The notes beneath the pieces were generated by a model that saw nothing but the letters and a program-made list of their open reading frames with translations, did no database searches and was not told the DNA's origin. The position numbers and the translations under genes were made by a program. A DNA stretch of 28,980 nt, from assembly GCA_003427395.1 (NCBI GenBank), contig BFEA01000339.1, forward strand, positions 1,005,901 through 1,034,880, given 5' to 3'. This document shows, one piece after another, positions 8,174 to 17,835 of this stretch. Each line of letters starts with the position of its first letter. The first letter of the stretch is position 1. The DNA comes from Chara braunii. Taxonomy: Eukaryota > Streptophyta > Charophyceae > Charales > Characeae.

Positions 8174-9280
8174 CTATGACTGAAGTTCCTGAATGCGTTG
8201 ATAGACCCTTGATTCATTGGAATGACGTTCAGCTGCTAGAATCTTAGAATATTCATTGCATTTACGGCCTAAGAAGAGCAGACCGTTGTTGAACCAAATT
8301 ATGTTATCGTCGATGAGAGATTTTTGTTGGCGCCAATAATCCCAAACATCTTTGAGATAAATTTTGAACCTTTCTAGTTTAAGAAGGGAGGTATTGAGTT
8401 TGTAATAACCTCTACCTTGGTCTGTTTTTTTAGAGAAAGTCAGTAGGACTATGCACAAAGCATGATCCAAACCAGTTAGGGGGCTTTTGGGAAATATTTC
8501 GGCTATTTGTACTGCACCTGCTAAATCTTCAGAAAGGAGGATCAGATCAATCCTTGATTTCGTCGTTGTTTTAGTCTGAGTTTTCCTAAAACAAGAGAAG
8601 GTACGAAGAGTAGGGTTTAATCTTCTAAACGAATCGAACAGGTTAAAGAACTGGGTGAGGTTAGCCATCATAGCTTCATCTGCTGCTACATAGTATGGGC
8701 AAGGGTCCGGAATACGCCATCGATCCAATGAGCGGTCAGGAGCAGCGTTGGAATCTCCAGCGATAATGATCGGGATGCCTACAGGGAGTTTAGGGATTAG
8801 AGATTCAAAGAAACGTTGACGATTTCCTACTTCGTTCGGCGCGTAGACACTTAGGACTATTACAATCTCAAGGTCTAACATCACCAGGATGTATGCCCAT
8901 CTCCCTTCTTCTCTATCCACTTCCCAGTAAACCGGGTCCACTTTAGAGTCCGGTGGAATCCAAATTGCTACTCCTGCGCTACCAGGTCGGGGAGCGTGTG
9001 CCCGGAAGACCGTATGTGGCCAGATTTGTTTATGATAATAATTATGGGAGGTTGTGTCCATAAGATGAGTTTCCTGAATGCAAATGACGTCAGGCCCATC
9101 TTTTCCTCCTATACCTTTGAGCTGGTCGTAGATAGCTTGCCTTTTTTCAAATTTCGCAGAAGCCAAGCCATTCACATTTAATGACCTAAGGTCTAAATCT
9201 GCTTGTCTTTTAGTGGATTTCCACAGTTTATCCCTATTATATAGGGCGTCAATCATATGCTTCTTATCCATCTTATCCAT
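8174..9280 (-). pseudogene. LINE ORF2, APE-type endonuclease part
   Basis: A 368-codon open stretch with the apurinic-endonuclease-like fold that nicks target DNA for LINE insertion. Visible motifs are SLNVNGL (33-39), QETH with E70, SVYAPNE (144-150), GDSN with D176 and N178, SRIDLIL with D245, and LDHA with D272 and H273. All expected catalytic positions are filled, so the domain itself looks intact. It ends at an in-frame TAG (8174-8176) after which the same frame continues into the linker, so the stop is a lesion and not the natural end. The first Met (9280) is a plausible ORF2 start, 278 bp after the ORF1 stop. Confidence 0.9.
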
Positions 9281-9558
9281 CTAAAAAAATAGGAAACTAT
9301 CTACTGAATCAACAACCCATATGGTTAGGAGATTTATATATTGACGTCATTTTGCAGAGCAGTCCACTGTCCTACATCCAGTAGGCCCCCTGATGTTAAA
9401 GATTGTTGGCTCAGGAGACGTACCAGTAGGGTGCCCACATCTGTTTCCGACCAGAAACTGCTGGCTTTGATCTTCATAAGTTGCAGTTCCATCAAAAGGT
9501 TCTGATTAAGCCATTTCATGTTGTTTTTCTTCCCTGGATCATATTTGAGGAATACATC

Positions 9559-12500
9559 TCATTCGGCCAGACGTTGCTCTCCCCCAGTTATGAATAGTGT
9601 TGTTATACTTCCGACATGGAGGGCATTTTTAATAAACGTATTGATTTCGAGCTTAATGAGTGGCACCCTTGCTTCCCAGTCCGACTCAGGGGAGAGAGAG
9701 AGGAGGGGGGATGTAATTCCCATAATGGTTACTTCACCGTGAGAAGATTCTTGAAGGACGGATAAACCTACTTCCCAACCATTGTCTTTCCGCCTGACCG
9801 GTAACACTACTATTCCATTCTTAGCAGGGAGTAATACTCCTTGTCCTTTCAATAATCTGTGTTTTAGTCTCTGCCTCTTCGAAGTGAGCTCTGACTCAGG
9901 GGGCAAAGGCAGAGGATGAGGGGGAGACAAGTCACAACATCTATACTGTGGAAACTCCGGGAGGTCCTCAGTGAGGTCCACTATCTGTGGATTCTGCTGA
10001 TCCATCGCAGGTTTCTTTTCCATCAAATTCAATCCATTGTTGTGGTTCGGGTGCGTATGATCATTTTCTGGATCTGTCAGATACAATCCATTGTTGTGGT
10101 TCACTTGCATATGATCATTTTGTGGGTCTGTGAGTGCAAGTATTTTTTTTGTGTCGTCAGATATATCTGACTCAACAGATTCAGATATCTGACCGGTACA
10201 CACAGCAGCTGGGTTGTCTGGATTCATCAGTTCAATTACCCCTCGTGCAAGGTGACAGTCGACCTCCGTCTGTAAGTTAGTTTCTTCCTTATCAATGTTC
10301 CTCTCATTATTGTCATGGGAGCAATAATCAGATTGAGCAAGTAGATTCGTTTTTACAATATTATTTCCCCCCCCATCATAGATAGTGAGTGGATCTTGAA
10401 TTATATATGTGGAGGGGGGCAGTTGCTCACTTTGGACGGATAATGAGAGGCCTGATCGAGGGGACTCAGAGCCCGGGTCACACTCTAAAGGCTTATGGTT
10501 GTGTTTCCTCAAGGCCGTAGGCTGAGGCTGACGACTGAGCATCAAAATTTTTTTCTCACCTGTGAGATCGGAAATGATTTCCTTAAATCTAGTCATAATT
10601 CCGTTCCCGCCTATTTTCGATGGGGAGTGTTTTAGGTTCCTGGGTTCCTCCCCCGGTACCTGGTATACTACCATACTGGAGTGGGAAAGATCAGATTCTT
10701 TTGCAGACAAAGGGCCTGTGGAAATGCATTCGTCCTTACTCTGCACTATGTCCAGAGGTGCGGGTTGTTGTATTTGGTGTTTATCCCCAGGTGCATGTGG
10801 CTCTTCTATTCTGAGATGGGGGGGTCCTAGTTCATTGCACGACGCAAGCACTTTGGATTTACCATCCCGCTCACTTTGTGACACAGATTCAGGGAGCTCT
10901 ATGTGACCTTTAACCTGTTGTATTCCAGCATTGGCTTGTGATACATTTCCGGCTGAGGCCAGTGGAAGAAAGCGACTATGTGTACTCAGGCTGTGTTGAG
11001 GTCCTACCAGGTTCTTGAGCCTGAATCTAGAGGAAACAATCGACAGTAATTTAGTACTAATGTCCTCCCACATTACACCTCTGGTCGGCCCTTGCACCAA
11101 AAAGGAAGTCAGGCTGTCACTATTCTTCAGCAATATCATCAGCTCTTCGAAGATGTGGGGCCAATGACTGGTGGACAGGGAAGGATGCTGTACTTTTAAA
11201 TTGTATAGAATCCAGTCAGCTATTTTGCATACTACTGTGTTCAACTCCACTGCTACCAAAGAGTTATCACCTGCAGCGGGATTCAACAACGGAGGAGGAA
11301 CACAGGAGTGGAGGGTTTCGATATCCATTGGGACAGCCTCAAATGCATCCTTGAAAAGGTCCACCTCCATGGGGTCTATGTCAGTATCTGTCACGGACGT
11401 TTCTGCCTCTCCATTGGTAATCATTCCGTTGTTACTCACCGGAACAGGAACAGTTGATCCTTTCTTTTTGACTTCCCTCCATTCAGAAAGTGGGTTGTTC
11501 CTGGGGACATAGTCTTTTGCTTTAGGACCCAGTGAAAATCCCCCGGACTGTGATGTAGGGGAGGAGGGTCCGGCTTTCTGTTTCTGAGGATTGTCATTCT
11601 CTCCTCCCTTATTCCTATCATCCATTCCCGAGTGCTGACTGCTTTCACCTCCCATATTCGGCTCGCTGTGTTCTTTATTTCCTGTCTTCTTTGAGCGTGA
11701 GTTCAGTGCTTTAGTAGCTACTGCTTGCTTGTTAGGTTGGACGTGAGACTGAGTCGGTGACTGTTGAGGTGGAATCCATTCTGGAGGGGGACGGGGCGTT
11801 TCATGAACATCGTTCCTCCCTTCCCATACCCAACCCATCTGCTGACCTGAGGAATTCACATCTTCCCTATATACCCATCCTTCATGCCCATGTACCACCG
11901 GTACCCATCCGTTGGGTCTCTGCGGGTCCTTTTTGAGGCGCAGGTCCGGGTGAACAACATGTTGGGGATGATGAGAACACGCATAGTCAGTGTGAAGATG
12001 ACCGTAGGCCTTACATTTAAAGCACCATGGCCTGAACTTGTGGGCANTGTGAATTTGAAANACCCGNCCGCCCATTTTGAAANGGACTATGTCGTNGAGA
12101 GAGAAAACTTGATCCTTCGGNAGGNCAAGCGCTANCATCAAGTAGTCGTCTCTCTTGGCGACATAGGAAGGCAATGGATTGATGAAATCTACAATCCGGT
12201 ACTGTTGACCAAAGTCATGAACGAATGCTGCCTAGATTTCAATGGGGATATGCCTCAGTTCGACCCAGTAATAATCCTTCATCATCTGCTCCCTCAATTC
12301 TTCTGGACCTACCTTTTTTGGTAACCAAGGATAAATCCTCACCTCTAAACGGTCCCAAACCAACTTTTTCCAGGTATCCATTCTCACTTTATCTTTGTCA
12401 AACAGGCACAGGATAGTGAATACGGTTGGAGTGATTGGCTGAATTAGGAAAAATTATGTCACCCCTTCTGGACCATCCTTCAACGATTCTAGTCTCTTGC

Positions 12501-13365
12501 AGATGAATTTAATTTTATCGTTGACCGAACGATACGCTGCATCATCATAAAAAATTCAGTTGGATGCACGTTTTGTGTAAACTAGACCTCTCTGTGGCAA
12601 CTTGACTTGCGGGTATGCTTTTATTAGGGTTTTCCTACCACCTTGATCAATGACCAATTGCTCGGAAGGAAGAAGGAACAGTGACAGAAAATAAGTTTTT
12701 GCCGATGATAGATTCTTTAGAGGGACCTTCAAATCTTCAGCTGGCATCCCCGCTGGGTCGATTGAAGGTCGCTGGATTGTCAGAGTCTTGTCCTGTAGGG
12801 ATTCCCTCACCTTATGTGCCCATGAGGGTTGGTGGACTGTTTGTGGAACTGACTGTTCCACTGAAATACCCTTTGGACGATCAGAATGAGATGCTTCTTG
12901 AATCCTTTCGTCTTCTGTTAATATTTCGTCAATGGTTCCAATGGGATCGTCTTCATTTTCAGTATCCTCCTTCACACTCCCGTTATCTTGTTCTTCCATT
13001 GTCAAATCCTGCCCAACTGGCGTAACGGACTCGTTTGTTTCTATCGAAGTGGGTTGTAATAGCGGGAAGTCAGATGGGTGAAAGGTGATGGACCCATCCG
13101 GAGGGGAAGCCAGCTGACCCATGAATCCTGTCGTGATCATAGAGGTAACAGGTGTCTTGAGGGGTATGGAAGGCCCTCTCAGAAAAGGAAGGCTTCTTCC
13201 TTGTCCCCACATACTGCCTGGAGAGCCACATTGTTGACGAACAGGAGCTGATTCACCTGGCCTGGCATACGGAACTCCCATTTGTCTGAATAATGCGTGC
13301 CTCATCGCGCCTTGATAAAAAAACATAGAGCTAGGCCCCTTCGTTCGTTCAACTCCCAACTTCAT
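9559..13365 (-). pseudogene. LINE ORF1, zinc-knuckle nucleic-acid-binding protein
   Basis: One frame runs from the Met at 13365 to the stop at 9559, 1268 codons, interrupted by TGA (12556-12558), TAA (12454-12456) and TAG (12232-12234). The part before the knuckle (about 12190-12450) contains LFDKDKVRMDTWKKLVWDR and YYWVELRHIPIEI. This resembles the DUF4283-like domain of plant LINE ORF1. The zinc knuckle CFKCKAYGHLHTDYAC follows (about 12000-12040), then a long, polar, probably disordered tail rich in Ser, Pro, Gln and Asn. LINE ORF1 proteins bind the element RNA as part of the RNP. Several codons are unreadable because of Ns at 12047-12133. At over 1200 residues it is unusually long for ORF1. 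Confidence 0.75.
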
Positions 13366-14702
13366 TGTGATGTGCTTTTCGGTAATTAGTCAGTAATTGG
13401 TCCACCAATTTATGATTAATAATAAATTAGTGCTTTTAGTGGACACGTGGAAGCATAAATTGTTGGCTTGGAATACCAGTGTCGAGGGGGGATGACAAAG
13501 CGTAAAACCAGGGAGAGGTTATAGGAGATGTAGTGTCCAGGCTGAGTTAGTATAGTCTTACCTCAGAATTGTAGCCTTGGGATAATCACATCTTCTCTCT
13601 TTACATATGATACGCCAGAAGTTCATGTCCTTGTGGTCATATATGATGAAGGCAGCCTTACCAGTCGACCTCGAAGACCAACCCCTCCCCAGACTTCACA
13701 ATGGAGTATCGCGGGGAGCCAGTTCTTATCCAGGCTTCACCGTCAATCTAAAAATTCCACGGTCTGAGGTAACTTATCCAAGGCCACGCGTACATGTGAG
13801 AGAGGGAAGAACTTGTATGATGTGTAGGATGGATGAATATGGTGATGATAATGCTGATGGGGTGATTCGACTCCTTTAATTGACCTAAAAAAAGGGGGAA
13901 ACAAAATTATGCTGAGGGTAATGACTTATGATGACGTTAATGACAATGCAACACGAAATGATTCAACTCCTCAAAATTATGCGCAGGATGATGATTTATG
14001 CTGATGACAATGCAGTACAAAATGATTCAACTCCTTCTCTAATGATCTTCGGATTAGTCAATCGACACTGTCGACGCTGAGATAATTAGTGGCAAAGCCA
14101 CCAAAAGAAAGAGGAAGATCACTAGTAAGGTGTGGTACGACCTAATCTGGGTGACGAACTATAAATACAAGGAATAATTATCAAGAAAAACAAATAGAAA
14201 CCTAATAGACGACCAAAGCTAAGATTGACGAGTGACTTAGTTGACTGTGCCTGCTTGATGAAAAAGGAGTCATAGAAGCTCGCAGCTTGATTGAGAGCCT
14301 GGAGATCTCACTTTGTAATGACAGTTCTCCTGAATATTCCAGAGATGCGTCAGCTATGGCCAATAAGACTTCATTTGCATAATGCCATTGCAGGGGTACT
14401 TCAACACAGTGAGTCAGACCAGACGACCGACCATAATCGGATCCCCAATTGATTCTTCAACTGGATTGCACAGCAATGTTGCTTCGTCCAATGCGATGAT
14501 GCTTCTTCACACACTTCCCTTTTCCGGGGCCGACTCCGTAATTACTCCATTCATGCGACCAAAAACGCGGTCAACATGCAAGAGTCATTTATCGTGTATT
14601 CAGACACGACGACTATGGAGTATCTACACGGGACTTCAAAAGTCATTTGATTCAAGGAACAAAATGTTTCCTTCATCAAAAACTTAAAAGTCTGTCGCCA
14701 AC
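13366..14702 (-). other. LINE 5' region
   Basis: Between the ORF1 start and the TA-bounded repeat. It holds three diverged copies of a block containing TGATTCAACTCCT preceded by ATGACAATGCA (about 13838-13880, 13938-13972, 13998-14036). The rest shows no repeat or gene that I recognise, and short open frames here have no recognisable domain. LINE promoters are normally internal to this region, but I cannot point to a specific site. Confidence 0.45.
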
Positions 14703-14725
14703 GCCACGTCAGCTTGTGACGTGGC
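14703..14725. promoter_or_regulatory. Perfect 9 bp inverted repeat with ACGT cores
   Basis: GCCACGTCA and TGACGTGGC are separated by GCTTG. Both arms carry the TGACGTGG type of ACGT element bound by plant bZIP factors. It lies near the inferred 5' end of the LINE, so it could be a promoter element or an RNA hairpin. The sequence fact is certain; the role is a guess. Confidence 0.4.
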
Positions 14726-14802
14726 CGCGTACAAGGACCTCGGAGCTTGGTGCGCGTGCGTTAGGCGCGTCACCTCTGATTGACACTACCATATATATAT
14801 AT

Positions 14803-14883
14803 ACAGTTTGTCACAGCCCCTCGTTTGTTGTCCTCTTCTCTCTCTTTGCCTACGGTTTACCGGGCAGTTCTGTTTGTGACGAT
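14803..14883 (+). repeat. TA-bounded short repeat, copy 4
   Basis: Most complete copy: ACAGTTTGTCACAGCCCC through the CT-rich tract and CCTACGGTTTACCGGGCAG to CTGTTTGTGACG, with (TA)n on both sides. It keeps the ACAGTTTGTC segment of the ribozyme candidate, but the catalytic core is replaced by the TA tract. It sits at the inferred 5' end of the LINE. A 6 bp inverted pair (GTCACA/TGTGAC) lies near its ends. Confidence 0.7.
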
Positions 14884-14903
14884 ATATATATATATATATA
14901 TAT

Positions 14904-14919
14904 CATCCGTACCCAACCC
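14904..14919. repeat. Target-site duplication of the LINE, right copy
   Basis: CATCCGTACCCAACCC lies immediately after the (TA)n tract and pairs with 4093-4108 with one mismatch. Confidence 0.7.
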
Positions 14920-15185
14920 TGAAGGTGGGTTGTATACATTCACGATTTTCCTCAGTTAGGAGCAACATTTGCCAATTTGAAATCGTGTGACAGAAAGGCA
15001 TTCAAAACTGAAAACCATGACTGCGCCCTACTTTTCTCTTTTTTCTTTTTTTTTAAGGAAATCTGGGCGGGGCTTGCTAGCAACAAGAAAAAAAAAAAGC
15101 AGAAGGAGCATTTCCTCCTAGGGTAGTCGAGCCATCCCTAAATGCTCCAGCCTATTGGTAGTGAGCGGCACCTGCTGGAAACCCG
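14920..15185. other. Non-coding flank with A/T runs
   Basis: Contains a T-rich run (about 15031-15053) and an A run (about 15089-15100) facing each other, with AGGAAAT/ATTTCCT just inside and outside. A weak hairpin is possible. No gene seen. Confidence 0.35.
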
Positions 15186-15353
15186 GGACCAAGTCCCACT
15201 AGCAGCGTTGAGTGTCCTCAACGCCTGAATCTGGTCGTGTTTGTGGAGATGTGCAGAAATGGCGTTGAGTTTCGTCAAACGTACATGATCTGCACAAACA
15301 CGTCCAGATTCACGAGTTGAGGACACTTAACACTGCTATTGGGACTTGGCCCT
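15185..15353. mobile_element. Hairpin MITE 1
   Basis: The two halves are imperfect inverted copies over nearly their whole length. The left arm begins GGGACCAAGTCCCACTAGCAG, and the right arm ends CTGCTATTGGGACTTGGCCC. Both arms share TGTCCTCAAC and GTGAATCTGG or its near match. It is related to MITE 2 at 15463. A clear target-site duplication was not found, and a further end-like fragment (GGGACCAAGTCCCA) follows at 15355. Confidence 0.65.
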
Positions 15354-15462
15354 GGGGACCAAGTCCCATTACTGGTAGCGGAGGTTTCAGGATGTTGATG
15401 TGGAGAAGCAGGAAAGTCGGCTATTCGCTGGACATTAGAAATGTTCCTCCTCTCTAGCCTAA

Positions 15463-15628
15463 GGGTCAGGTCCCAATAGCAAAGAGGAGTGGATTACATT
15501 CCTGAATCAGGATGTGTTTTGCGGAGAGATGCAGAAAATAAGATCTATTGCAATTTTCTGCATCTTTCCACAAACAAGTCCAGATTCACGAACGAAATCC
15601 AATCCTCTGTGCTAATGGGACCAGGCCC
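15463..15628. mobile_element. Hairpin MITE 2 with TAA target-site duplication (Harbinger/Tourist-like)
   Basis: Left end GGGTCAGGTCCCAATAGCA and right end TGCTAATGGGACCAGGCCC are inverted copies with about three to four mismatches, and the arms keep pairing through the middle (AGATGCAGAAAAT with ATTTTCTGCATCT). TAA flanks both sides (15460-15462, 15629-15631). TAA/TTA duplications and GG-rich ends are typical of PIF/Harbinger-mobilised MITEs. At 166 bp it has no coding capacity. Confidence 0.75.
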
Positions 15629-15661
15629 TAAGGCCAACCGCCGTAGAGAGGAGGACCACCA

Positions 15662-15765
15662 GTCCTTTTTGGAAGGGCCTGGCACGAATTCAGAGACACC
15701 AAGCAATGTATCTGTCCTTTTCGGAAGGGCCTGGCACGAATTCAGAGACACCAAGCAATGTATCT
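15662..15765 (+). repeat. 52 bp tandem duplication
   Basis: Units 15662-15713 and 15714-15765 differ at a single T/C position, indicating a recent duplication. The unit contains GGAAGGGCCTGGCACG and AAGCAATGTATCT. Confidence 0.9.
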
Positions 15766-16056
15766 GACCGCAATTACATCCAAAAAGAAGCCGAAAAGTA
15801 CTAGTACGGGTATGCCCTCAGACTCTCAGAGTCCTTTCCAAATTGGACCGATTCAGGTAAGGGATGGACCCCATTGCTCGACGGCTGGAAAAAGTGGTTG
15901 GCCATAAAAAGTGGTGGAAAGACGACGAAAAGACTTTGGTGGGTTTCCGTGGGACCCCACCGCCAAAGTATTTCCAAAGCTCTGGAAACAGCAAAATATA
16001 CCCGAAAAGGAAAAGTCGGCGCGTCTCCCCCCGAAAAGGAAAGTTGGGATGGGATT
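15766..16056. other. Unannotated flank, probably contiguous with 26999 onward before LTR-element insertion
   Basis: No gene recognised. A short inverted repeat (ACTTTGG with CCAAAGT, about 15934-15969) is visible. The GCGGT duplication joins this flank to the sequence after 26998, so it may hold the outer part of the Harbinger element found there. Confidence 0.35.
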
Positions 16057-16061
16057 GCGGT
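16057..16061. repeat. 5 bp target-site duplication of the LTR element, left
   Basis: GCGGT directly precedes TGTGGCGG and recurs at 26994-26998 directly after the other LTR. Five base pairs is the usual duplication for Ty3/gypsy integrases. Confidence 0.8.
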
Positions 16062-16373
16062 TGTGGCGGACCCACCGGGTGAGGTGCTCCGCCTGGGATA
16101 GAGATGGAGATGGAGGATGAGGGTGGAGCAAAATGGCACAACGCAGCTCCCACGCAGACTCCAGAGCATGTACTCCAACTGTGCGAATGTAGAATGCCCC
16201 AAAGTACAAACTCTGGCTAGGGTATACCCCAGCAGACTGACTCGACTGGACTGGACTGGACTGGCTGGTGCCGACAGAGGTACCGGCCTGGACTGGACTA
16301 CCTCAAATACAACACAGGCCTATGAGAACAGGCCAAGGGGCTGGTCTCACAAGCCAACCAGAGGTCCGCCACA
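16062..16373 (-). repeat. 3' LTR of the chromovirus
   Basis: Starts TGTGGCGGACC and ends GGTCCGCCACA, a perfect 11 bp terminal inverted repeat with the TG...CA ends of LTRs. Contains a short GACTG minisatellite (about 16242-16267). By orientation of pol on the minus strand this is the 3' LTR. Confidence 0.9.
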
Positions 16374-16390
16374 CGATCCTTGCCCTGTGA
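16374..16390 (-). other. Weak polypurine tract
   Basis: On the minus strand ACAGGGCAAGGATCG directly precedes the LTR. It is purine-rich but interrupted, in the position where plus-strand DNA synthesis is primed in LTR elements. Confidence 0.4.
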
Positions 16391-16577
16391 TAGATCGCCT
16401 AGATACAAGCACGCTTCCGCCAAGAAGTGGAACTCTACCAAAGAAAAAGAAAGCCCGAGTATTCTAGGATGCGGAGCAAGCTCCATGCTGAGTCCATGCG
16501 ATACAACCTAGGATAGAAAATGTCACAAAAAACAGCAATGTCACAGCTAACAGCCTATTAAGTGAAAGCAGAAGCAA

Positions 16578-16760
16578 CTAACTAGTATATACGTCGGACT
16601 CCTAGGAAAGCAGAAAGTAATGACAACTAAATCCTAGAATGTTGGGGGCAGTAGCCTCAGTCTGGAAACAGTTGACTAGTGTATAAGTCTTAAGAACAGC
16701 AAAAGCAGAAACAACTAAATCCTAGAAATGTTAGAGGTAGTAGCCTCAGTCTGAGAGCAA
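16578..16760 (+). repeat. Two ~90 bp diverged direct repeats inside the LTR element
   Basis: Both copies contain ACTAGTATA or ACTAGTGTATA, then AACTAAATCCTAGAA and AGTAGCCTCAGTCTG (about 16578-16668 and 16674-16757). They lie between the chromodomain and the 3' LTR. Confidence 0.7.
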
Positions 16761-17655
16761 CAAAGCAACAACAAGACAACCATATGTCACAGGAAGAGTG
16801 TGTCGCAAACCACAGGGTGGGATGTTTTCTGAGGGTGGCGAATGCAGCCTAGGGGTTGATAAACTCCTAAGGGCATCCACACATAAAGACAGGGAGACAC
16901 ATGTCATCAGGCTCAATGAGGGTAGGGAACTGGGAGCGAACAAAACCAATGACCCTAACAGACAGACCATCAGGGCGGGTAATGCTCGACTAGAGGGGTG
17001 ACCACTATGCAGGATCGACCATGCAAGGGAATCAGGGATCCTGGTATACTGACCGCACCTAGATGAAGCATGCAAGGCTACCTAACTAGGGCAGGAGGGT
17101 CGGCAGAGGGTAGAAAAAATGATGGGTAAGGGAATCATGCAAATGACTCCTAAAGTGAGGTAAGTCAGAGCTAGATCCGTAAGTTGGGAAGCCAGGGCAA
17201 CGCTACGGTCCTGATGCCTATGCATATACCAAGGGAGAGCCCAACTCAGAGCAACGCGGCGAAGGGAGACCATCATGCGACACAACTAGGGTACTATATA
17301 GGGTAAGGTGGTAAGAGAGTGACAACGTCTGAAGTTAGCAAAGTTGATCGTAACGGAGGCCATGAAGCTGCCGATGATGTCCATAATGAGAAGTCTGGAA
17401 TATCGCCGAGGAAGAGTCGTAACGTCGATGAGCTGAAGTGACAAAAGTGGAGTGGATGGAGAAAAGTCAAAGACGTGGAAAGATAAGTCAGAGTCAATCG
17501 TCGTATTGAGCAGGACGACGACGAGTGCATTGTGGACGCTCAGAAGCATTTGGCTACTACTGAAGGTCTACATCAGATGGAGCAGGCTCGACTTCAGCGG
17601 TCTCCTCAGCCAAGGGAGAAGGAAGAGGGTCAGTGGACCGAGGAGGAGCAACCCA
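16761..17655 (-). other. Non-coding segment between chromodomain and 3' LTR
   Basis: I see no domain here. Short frames on both strands overlap without consistent phase. The first part, next to the chromodomain, may be its decayed C-terminal extension. Confidence 0.4.
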
Positions 17656-17656
17656 G

Positions 17657-17835
17657 CACGACGAGCACGGTCATAGGCACGCACCAACATGCGAGCGTGT
17701 TGCAAGTGCTCGAGGGGCTCCCAAGTAGCCTCCTCATCACGGGTAACCCTTCCAACGTACGAGATACTCAATGTGAGGAGGGTTGTCGCCGGTGAATCGG
17801 TGTCCAATGATGTCTGAAACGAGGAACTCCTCATG
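17657..17835 (-). pseudogene. Chromodomain at the C-terminus of the integrase (frameshifted)
   Basis: EEFLVSDIIG...EYLVRWKGYP is the first half of a chromodomain, in the integrase frame. The second half, DEEATWEPLEHLQHARMLV, lies in another frame, so a frameshift sits near 17740-17765. The aromatic residues of YLVRWKGY and the W of TWEP are kept. Chromodomains of this group are thought to guide integration by binding modified histone H3. Upstream, HDVYHVLLLRPY is the conserved stretch that links integrase to chromodomain in chromoviruses. Confidence 0.85.

Larger units (their letters stand above)
4109..14903 (-). mobile_element. Full-length but dead plant-type LINE (non-LTR retrotransposon)
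   Basis: Order on the minus strand: 5' region (13366-14903), ORF1 with a zinc knuckle (9559-13365), a 278 bp gap, ORF2 with APE endonuclease, reverse transcriptase and zf-RVT (4674-9280), a 3' region (4133-4673), and poly(A) (4109-4132). LINEs copy themselves by target-primed reverse transcription: the endonuclease nicks DNA and the RT copies the element RNA at the nick. A 16 bp duplication bounds it, so the ~10.8 kb looks like one insertion. That is long for a LINE. The inferred 5' end is a (TA)n tract with the short repeat of 163-289, which may be part of the 5' end or a later insertion. ORF1 has three in-frame stops, and ORF2 has three stops and one frameshift. Confidence 0.8.

Noticed and set aside
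13607-13879. 90-codon plus-strand frame
   Set aside because: Lies in the LINE 5' region, ends in a tandem repeat and has no recognisable domain.
15464-15767. Frames across MITE 2 and the 52 bp duplication
   Set aside because: Products of the inverted and tandem repeats.
16117-16467. 116-codon plus-strand frame
   Set aside because: Spans the LTR with its GACTG minisatellite, antisense to the element; no domain.
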